Shown here piece by piece: positions 58,633 through 64,000 of a DNA stretch of 64,000 bases. The translations under genes were made by a program, and so were the position numbers. Numbering within the stretch: position 1 is the stretch's first letter; every line of letters starts with the position of its first letter. A model generated the notes under the pieces. It saw nothing but the letters and a program-made list of their open reading frames with translations, was not told the origin of the DNA and did no database searches. Where the stretch lies: NCBI GenBank assembly GCA_965203915.1, contig OZ241918.1, forward strand, positions 434,001 to 498,000, read 5' to 3'. The stretch is from JASGCL01 sp965203915 (GTDB lineage: Bacteria; Pseudomonadota; Alphaproteobacteria; JASGCL01).

Positions 58633-60636
58633 ATGGGCGCGGATGATAATCAAATCATTGATATAAAAATGGGGCAGGGTCGCCCGCCCCATGTTACGCT
58701 AGCCGCTTACGAAAAATTATACGCCGAATCGGTTGCCAACCCCGATGAATTTTGGCGGCGCGTTGGCCAGCGGGTTACTTGGCGAAAAGCCTATAGCAAG
58801 GTTAAGCAAACATCCTACGATATAAAAAATTTTCATATTCATTGGTTTGCCGATGGCGATTTGAATGTTGCCGAAAATTGTATCGATAGGCATTTGCCGC
58901 AACGCGCCAAGCAATGCGCCATCCTGTGGGAAGCCAATAACCCCAACGAAGCAAGCCGCGCCATAACCTATCAAGAACTTCATGATGAAGTAGCGCGCCT
59001 TGCCAATTTTTTAGAAGCCGATGGCGTAAAAAAGGGGGATCGGGTTACCATTTATATGCCGATGATACCCGAGGCCGCCTTCGCCATGTTGGCGGTGGCG
59101 CGTGTTGGTGCCATCCATTCGGTGGTGTTTGGTGGTTTTTCGCCCGATTCATTGGCGGGGCGTATCATGGATTGTCGGTCGGATTATATTATGACAGCCG
59201 ATGAAGGATTGCGCGGCGCGGCGGTGGTGCCACTCAAGAAAAATGTCGACATGGCCCTTGCTAAATGTGAAGGCGCGGGCTTCGCGGTGCGGCGGGTTTT
59301 GGTGGTGCAACGCACGGGTAATGCGGTGGACATGAATCAGTCGCGCGATAGATGGTATCATGAAGCCGTCGCCCCTATGAAGCCACAGCATCTTGCCAAG
59401 GCGATGAATGCCGAAGACCCGCTGTTTATTCTTTATACCTCGGGCTCAACGGGTAAGCCGAAGGGCGTGTTGCATACCAGCGGCGGGTATTTGGTTTATG
59501 CTAGCTACACCCACCAATTGATGTTCGATTATCACGACGGCGATATTTATTGGTGCAGTGCGGATATTGGTTGGGTGACGGGGCATAGTTATATCGTTTA
59601 CGGCCCGTTATGCAATGGCGCAACAACCGTCATGTTTGAAGGCGTGCCCAATTATCCCGATGCCAGCCGATTCTGGCAAGTTATCGACAAACATCAAGTT
59701 AATATATTTTACACCGCGCCCACGGCGATACGCGCGTTGATGCGCGAAGGCGATGCCCCCGTTAAAAAAACATCGCGCAGTTCATTAAAAATTTTGGGCA
59801 CGGTGGGGGAGCCCATCAACCCCGAGGCCTGGCGTTGGTATTACAAAGTTGTGGGGGAAGAACGTTGCCCGATTGTCGATACCTGGTGGCAAACCGAAAC
59901 GGGCGGGGCGATGATAACCCCGTTGCCCTTTGCTCACCCGCAAAAACCGGGCGCGGCCAGCAAACCATTTTTTGGCGTGCGTCCTGTCTTGCTGGATGAT
60001 GAAGGGAAAGAAAATACCCAACCCGACGAACATGGTATGGTGCGCGGCAATTTGTGCATTGCCGACAGTTGGCCAGGGCAGATGAGGACGGTGTTTGGCG
60101 ACCATCAACGGTTTATCGATACTTATTTCAAACAATTTCCTGGTTATTATTGCACGGGCGATGGCGCGGGGCGCGACCAGGACGGTTATTATTGGATAAC
60201 GGGGCGCACCGACGATGTGTTAAATGTTTCGGGTCATCGCCTTGGCACGGCGGAGGTTGAGTCGGCGTTGGTGCAACACCCCGCGGTGGCGGAGGCCGCG
60301 GTGGTTGGCTACCCCCACGATATAAAAGGTACGGGCATTTATGTTTTTGTTACCTTAAAAAATTCTATCAAATTTGCAAACGACGATGAAAAAAATGAAT
60401 TGTTAAAATCGTTAAAAGAAAGCGTGCGCAAAGAAATTAGCGCCATCGCCACCCCCGACATTATTCAATTCACGGGGTTGGGTGGTTTGCCCAAAACCCG
60501 TTCGGGTAAAATTATGCGCCGCATATTGCGAAAAATTGCGGAGGGTAAGTTAGAAGACCTTGGCGATACCAGCACCCTTGCCGACCCCACGGTGGTGGAA
60601 GATTTGATAAAAAATCGTATGGCCACCGCGGCTTGA
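58633..60636 (+). CDS. acsA: Acetyl-coenzyme A synthetase
   Basis: AMP-forming ligase converting acetate, ATP and CoA to acetyl-CoA. The 667-residue length is normal. The P-loop is YTSGSTGKPKGV, the acyl-pocket block DTWWQTETGG, the hinge region GRTDDVLNVSGHRLGTAEVE, and the acetylation-regulated Lys lies in TRSGKIMRR. The gene stands alone between two terminators. Confidence 0.97.
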   Translation: MGADDNQIIDIKMGQGRPPHVTLAAYEKLYAESVANPDEFWRRVGQRVTWRKAYSKVKQTSYDIKNFHIHWFADGDLNVAENCIDRHLPQRAKQCAILWEANNPNEASRAITYQELHDEVARLANFLEADGVKKGDRVTIYMPMIPEAAFAMLAVARVGAIHSVVFGGFSPDSLAGRIMDCRSDYIMTADEGLRGAAVVPLKKNVDMALAKCEGAGFAVRRVLVVQRTGNAVDMNQSRDRWYHEAVAPMKPQHLAKAMNAEDPLFILYTSGSTGKPKGVLHTSGGYLVYASYTHQLMFDYHDGDIYWCSADIGWVTGHSYIVYGPLCNGATTVMFEGVPNYPDASRFWQVIDKHQVNIFYTAPTAIRALMREGDAPVKKTSRSSLKILGTVGEPINPEAWRWYYKVVGEERCPIVDTWWQTETGGAMITPLPFAHPQKPGAASKPFFGVRPVLLDDEGKENTQPDEHGMVRGNLCIADSWPGQMRTVFGDHQRFIDTYFKQFPGYYCTGDGAGRDQDGYYWITGRTDDVLNVSGHRLGTAEVESALVQHPAVAEAAVVGYPHDIKGTGIYVFVTLKNSIKFANDDEKNELLKSLKESVRKEISAIATPDIIQFTGLGGLPKTRSGKIMRRILRKIAEGKLEDLGDTSTLADPTVVEDLIKNRMATAA

Positions 60637-60651
60637 AGCGCGTTTTTTTTT
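60625..60651 (+). terminator. Terminator of acsA
   Basis: A short GC stem overlapping the acsA stop (ACCGCGGCTTGAAGCGCG) is followed directly by nine T (60643-60651). A second pairing, GCTTGAA with TTCAAGC, brackets the T tract. Confidence 0.65.
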
Positions 60652-60721
60652 CAAGCTTGTCCTGGCGTTGTGGTGGCGCGGTGATGGTTTGTTTGCTACA
60701 TAGTAAGAAAATAATTTTTTT

Positions 60722-61531
60722 ATGAACCCATTCGCCGACCCCCATTTTATTTCATTAAGGCAAAAACCCATTGCTAATTTGGAAAAAACGCGCGAGCTAC
60801 GCCTGGGTTATCGGCAACATGCGGTTGACCCATCTTCTGCTTATTTTGCCGAACCATTGGTGGACCTGCTGGCTTTGGGGTTGTTGGGTAAAAATTATTA
60901 CCATCGGGTTGATAACCCGCCCTATCATGAATCGGTGAAGGGTTCTATCGCGGGGCTTTATGCTCGGCACACCGTGGCGCAAAAATTATTGACCATCGAT
61001 AAGCAATTACAAAATGGGGGATTAAGATTATTCCTGCATGATGCCTATCGCCCGTTGGCGGTGCAACAATATTTTCATGACGAATGGATGCCCGCCAGAG
61101 TAAAAAAAGCTAATCCCCATTTTTCTCAAGAGCAGGTGATGACCGAAACCGAAAAATATTGGGCAGCCCCCAGCGAGAGTGAATATTCGCCGTCGCCCCA
61201 TGCCAGCGGCGGTGCGATAGACCTGACCCTGGTTTTTGATGATGGCGGGCGTAAGTTTTGCGATGCACCCTTCATGGGGTCGGTGTTCGACGATTTTTGT
61301 GATTTGTCTCACACCGATTATTTTGAACAAAACGCGCCAAGATACAACAGCACGTCGGACGAAGAAGCGTGCGCCAACCGTCGTATTTTATATTGGACCA
61401 TGTTGGAACATGGGTTTGCCAATCACCCGAACGAATGGTGGCATTACAGTTGGGGCGACCAAATGTGGGCAAGGTTGCAGGGCAAAGAAAAGGGAGTTTA
61501 TGGCTTGGCAAGGTTTGATGACAAAAGATAA
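60722..61531 (+). CDS. D-alanyl-D-alanine dipeptidase-like (VanX/DdpX family, M15D)
   Basis: 269-residue zinc metallopeptidase. Zinc ligands fit SPHASGGAIDLTL (S-x-H-x6-D) and EWWHYSWGD, with the catalytic Glu in EWWH; DAYRP supplies the family Arg. In gamma- and alphaproteobacteria such enzymes recycle D-Ala-D-Ala from peptidoglycan, while VanX belongs to vancomycin resistance; no van genes are near, so recycling is more likely. No clear signal peptide, so it is probably cytosolic. Confidence 0.9.
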   Translation: MNPFADPHFISLRQKPIANLEKTRELRLGYRQHAVDPSSAYFAEPLVDLLALGLLGKNYYHRVDNPPYHESVKGSIAGLYARHTVAQKLLTIDKQLQNGGLRLFLHDAYRPLAVQQYFHDEWMPARVKKANPHFSQEQVMTETEKYWAAPSESEYSPSPHASGGAIDLTLVFDDGGRKFCDAPFMGSVFDDFCDLSHTDYFEQNAPRYNSTSDEEACANRRILYWTMLEHGFANHPNEWWHYSWGDQMWARLQGKEKGVYGLARFDDKR

Positions 61532-61599
61532 TAAAAAACTAATTCTGGCAAGCAGTTTTCGCCCTTGCAAGCCATGCCAATCATGTATAATTCTTGGGC

Positions 61600-61887
61600 A
61601 TGAGTATAAAATCTTTTAAAAACAAACATACCGAAGCAATTTTTTATGGTGAATTTTCTAAAAAAATTCCAGAAAAAATCCTTCAACCTGCTTTTAGGAA
61701 ATTGCGAACGCTTCACGCCGTTATAAAATTGCAAGACCTAGATAGTCCGCCAGGCAATCATTTGGAAAAATTATCAGGCGACAGAAAAGGTTATCACTCT
61801 ATTCGTATTAATCAACAATATAGAATATGTTTTTATTGGGGTGATGATAATAATGTTTATGATGTCGAAATTGTTGATTACCATTAA
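61600..61887 (+). CDS. higB: HigB-type toxin (RelE/ParE superfamily)
   Basis: 95-residue ribosome-dependent mRNA interferase candidate. The features are FKNKHTEAIFYGE at the start, RKLRTLHAV, PPGNHLEKLSGDRKGYHSIRINQQYRICF and VEIVDYH at the end, typical of HigB. A TATAAT at 61586-61591 implies a start only two bases before the ATG, so the mRNA would be nearly leaderless. I use ATG 61600 and not TTG 61594. The antitoxin gene follows in the toxin-first order usual for higBA. Confidence 0.9.
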   Translation: MSIKSFKNKHTEAIFYGEFSKKIPEKILQPAFRKLRTLHAVIKLQDLDSPPGNHLEKLSGDRKGYHSIRINQQYRICFYWGDDNNVYDVEIVDYH

Positions 61888-61899
61888 TAACCTTCTTGA

Positions 61900-61940
61900 T
61901 TGACAATAGTATTTATTGTATGCGATACATACAATAAATA
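61900..61940 (+). promoter_or_regulatory. higA promoter region with HigA-type operator palindrome
   Basis: TTGACA at 61900-61905 is followed by a perfect inverted repeat with 13-bp arms (61910-61922 and 61928-61940) around a five-base centre. The palindrome covers the -10 region and ends 13 bases before the higA start. The position and symmetry suit an antitoxin operator controlling a second, internal promoter. Confidence 0.65.
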
Positions 61941-61953
61941 GGATGACCATCGC

Positions 61954-62265
61954 ATGAAAAAATATATAGACATTCCCCATGTTGGTGAATTTTTGTTGCT
62001 TGAATTTATGAAGCCATTAAACCTGTCGGGCAATCAATTGGCGCAAGCCATTAAGGTGCCCGCCAACCGCATCAATGATATTGTGCGTGGGCGGCGCGGC
62101 ATGACGGCGGATACCGACCTTCGGCTTTGTCGTTATTTTAAAATGACCGAAGGGTTTTTTTTAAGCATACATCATGATATTGAAATATTGAGAGAGAAAA
62201 GGAAAATCAGCAAAGAATTAAAACTTATAAAACCTTGCGCGACGCGTGTTCCATCCCATCATTAA
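61954..62265 (+). CDS. higA: HigA-type antitoxin (XRE family)
   Basis: 103-residue helix-turn-helix protein: HVGEFLLLEFMKPLNLSGNQLAQAIKVPANRINDIVRGRRGMTADTDLRL carries the VapI/HigA-type HTH between residues 20 and 70. It should bind HigB and repress its own operon through the palindrome at 61910-61940. AGGAT lies nine bases before the ATG. Confidence 0.92.
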   Translation: MKKYIDIPHVGEFLLLEFMKPLNLSGNQLAQAIKVPANRINDIVRGRRGMTADTDLRLCRYFKMTEGFFLSIHHDIEILREKRKISKELKLIKPCATRVPSHH

Positions 62266-62356
62266 TAATGGTGGCGTTATGACGACTTGCTTGGGGGATA
62301 ATTAATATATTCATATGGCTTGATTATATTGTTCTGGCTTTGCTAGAACTTAAACC

Positions 62357-63709
62357 ATGGTAAGCGGCTTAAGCGACACAATTTTTGCAGAAAGCACGGG
62401 GCAGGGACGGGCGGCCTTGATGGTGTTTCGCCTGTCGGGCAGTCAAGTAAGATCAGTGTTGGAAAAGTTAATGGGTAAGGTGCCCAAGCCGCGTTATGCA
62501 ACATTATGCGACCTGCGCGATGCCGATGGCGAATTGATAGACAATGCGCTGGTTATTTTTTTCCCTGGGCCAAAATCCTCCACGGGTGAAGACATGGCGG
62601 AATTGCAATGCCATGGGTCGCGCGCTATCAAAACCGCGTTGGTTGAAGCGTTGTTAAAAATGAGATCGGTGCGTATGGCCGAACCTGGGGAATTTTCATT
62701 GCGTGCTTTTCGCCATGGTAAAATGAATTTGGTCGAGGCCGAGGGTATCAACGAATTGGCCATGGCCGAGACCGAGGCACAACGCAAAACCGCCCTGGCG
62801 CAATGGCGCGGTGATAAAAATTCGTTGAGTAGCTGGCTTATAACCATGCGCGAAAAATTGATAGAATTAAGGGCTTTTTTTGAAACCTTCATTGATTTTC
62901 ATGAAATGGATATTCCTGCCGACTTAACCGAACAGAATATAAAAAAATTGGCAGAATGGATAGTCTCGGCAAAAAAATTGAGCGAGGATAACCGCGCCGC
63001 CCTGCGCCAACATGGTATTACGGTTGCTATCATCGGCGCGCCCAATGTGGGGAAGTCATCCCTCGCCAATTTGTTGGCAAAGCGGGAGGTCGCCATCGTA
63101 TCCCCCATTGCGGGCACGACGCGCGATGTTATAGAATTGCATGTCGATATGTTTGGTTATCAAGTTTCATTTTACGACACCGCGGGGCTACGCCGCGCCA
63201 AAAGCGCGGTTGAAAAATTGGGGATAGTGAAGGCGGCCAGCCTGGCCGAAATTGCGGATATAAGAATTTTTATGAAAGATATTTTTTTAGAAGGGCGCGA
63301 CATGGAAAAGATTGAAGTAAGCAAAAAGAAAACCGACATCACCCTAGCCAACAAGGCCGATATTATTAACGACAGCCATTTGAAAAAAAAATTAACCAGT
63401 TTTTTAGACAAGGACGATATTTTGTTTTCCACCAAAAGCGAATTGGGGCTGGATAAATTTTTGAAAAAATTAAAATCGTCGCTTGATAAATTGGCGGGCG
63501 GTGAAATGCGCGGCATCACCAACGACAGGCAACGGGCGGCGTTACAAAAATCTATCCACCATGCCGAATTGGCATATTTGGCCAACGCGGTGGATATTTC
63601 GGCAGAAGAATTAAAATTGGCCATCGAGCCGTTGGATATGTTGTTGGGTTATACCGCGCCCGACGATATGTTAGGAATTATTTTTAAAAATTTTTGTATT
63701 GGTAAATAA
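62357..63709 (+). CDS. mnmE: tRNA modification GTPase MnmE
   Basis: Catalyses, with MnmG, the 5-carboxymethylaminomethyl modification of wobble uridine. The 450 residues comprise an N-terminal folate-binding domain (DTIFAESTGQGRAALMVFRLSG), a helical domain, and an inserted G domain with G1 GAPNVGKSS near residue 228, G2 GTTRDV, G3 DTAG and G4 ANKAD. The C-terminus FCIGK has the essential Cys. The next gene starts 13 bases later. Confidence 0.97.
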   Translation: MVSGLSDTIFAESTGQGRAALMVFRLSGSQVRSVLEKLMGKVPKPRYATLCDLRDADGELIDNALVIFFPGPKSSTGEDMAELQCHGSRAIKTALVEALLKMRSVRMAEPGEFSLRAFRHGKMNLVEAEGINELAMAETEAQRKTALAQWRGDKNSLSSWLITMREKLIELRAFFETFIDFHEMDIPADLTEQNIKKLAEWIVSAKKLSEDNRAALRQHGITVAIIGAPNVGKSSLANLLAKREVAIVSPIAGTTRDVIELHVDMFGYQVSFYDTAGLRRAKSAVEKLGIVKAASLAEIADIRIFMKDIFLEGRDMEKIEVSKKKTDITLANKADIINDSHLKKKLTSFLDKDDILFSTKSELGLDKFLKKLKSSLDKLAGGEMRGITNDRQRAALQKSIHHAELAYLANAVDISAEELKLAIEPLDMLLGYTAPDDMLGIIFKNFCIGK

Positions 63710-63722
63710 ATTATCATCGCTG

Positions 63723-64000
63723 ATGATGCAAAAATTTTTTTCAAACGTGGTCATGGTCGGGCAACATGGCAAGGGATTTTACCATTATATTCATTTGCCA
63801 AAAAAATTATCCGATGAATTTTTTATGGTTTATCAAGATAGGCGGCGTGGTTTTCGCTCGCTTAAAATCAAAGCAACGATAGGCGATAGTTCATGGCAAA
63901 CTTCCCTGTTTTTACGTGATGAAAATTACTTTTTGCTGTTGAATAGCAAAGTGCGCAAAGCAGAAAAAATAACCAGCGGCCAAACCATCAAGGTCGGGGT
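63723..64000 (+). CDS. DUF1905 domain-containing protein (3' partial)
   Basis: Starts with ATG ATG at 63723 and runs off the right edge. The visible 92 residues contain HYIHLPKKLSDEF, RRGFRSLKIKATIGDSSWQTSLF, NYFLLLNSKVRKAEKI and GQTIKVGV, which fit the DUF1905 pattern (RGxxxVKVxATIGxxxWxTSLFP, YLLPVKxxVRKAExI). Function unknown. It begins 13 bases after mnmE and may be cotranscribed with it. Confidence 0.8.
   Translation, partial: MMQKFFSNVVMVGQHGKGFYHYIHLPKKLSDEFFMVYQDRRRGFRSLKIKATIGDSSWQTSLFLRDENYFLLLNSKVRKAEKITSGQTIKVG

Noticed and set aside
1..64000. CRISPR array, insertion sequence or prophage
   Set aside because: No regularly spaced direct repeats, transposase, integrase or structural phage genes are visible in the window.

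Overview
The window is chromosomal DNA of a free-living or host-associated alphaproteobacterium that makes its own amino acids, folate and NAD. The class follows from gene content and order: an NDUFA12-type complex I accessory subunit beside MCE/MlaD genes, radA-cvpA-purF, dapA-smpB, a YcgN-type Cys-cluster protein and a nitrilase-family amidase. Coding regions have moderate GC, gene spacers are much richer in A and T, and sigma70-like promoters close to TTGACA-N17-TATAAT can be read by eye. The exact lineage cannot be told from the sequence alone.

Layout. 1-2.2 kb: end of a pst phosphate uptake operon (pstA-pstB-phoU). 2.2-5.9 kb: GDP-mannose/GDP-fucose supply (fcl, gmd, divergent manC). 5.9-10.9 kb: acyl-CoA ligase, then pabC and a fused pabA-pabB for p-aminobenzoate. 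11-12.6 kb: amidase and ycgN. 12.6-13.6 kb: an AT-rich patch with a DUF3800 gene and a small-RNA candidate. 13.7-20.6 kb: radA-cvpA-purF, nadE, an amidase. 20.9-22.5 kb: leuC with a Leu-rich leader ORF. 22.6-27 kb: two unknown ORFs, mlaF-mlaE, an O-acyltransferase. 27-31.4 kb: carB, whose 3' end is duplicated around a NYN-domain gene. 31.6-37.4 kb: a pentapeptide-like membrane protein, an SDR, truA, and an NDUFA12-MCE-mlaD-glycosyltransferase operon. 37.6-45.3 kb: sdaA, then a membrane and redox cluster (two unknown membrane proteins, SDR, small protein, GMC oxidoreductase, opposed UbiA-family gene) that looks like a polyprenyl-phosphate sugar pathway. 45.4-47.8 kb: ilvB-ilvH. 47.9-48.6 kb: tRNA-Arg(CCU) with a second copy of its 3' end, a small lipoprotein and a second small-RNA candidate. 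48.8-53.1 kb: uppP, recA, a RidA-family gene, dapA, smpB. 53.2-57.2 kb: a Bor-like lipoprotein, DUF3299 with an ABC exporter, an aminotransferase. 57.7-64 kb: an outer-membrane barrel with a Fur-box-like site, acsA, a VanX-like dipeptidase, higBA, mnmE and the start of a DUF1905 gene.

The genes group into envelope building (GDP-fucose, glycosyltransferase, acyltransferase, split Mla system, UppP, UbiA/GMC/SDR cluster), nutrient response (Pst, a Fur-box-like site, leuC leader) and housekeeping. The strongest non-standard signals are the 54-bp duplication of the carB end around a self-contained NYN cassette, the tRNA-Arg fragment, two promoter-plus-terminator units without a clear gene, the leuC leader, a repeat-containing ORF antisense to mlaF, and a habit of short tandem duplications inside or between genes. 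No CRISPR array, transposase, integrase or complete prophage is visible.
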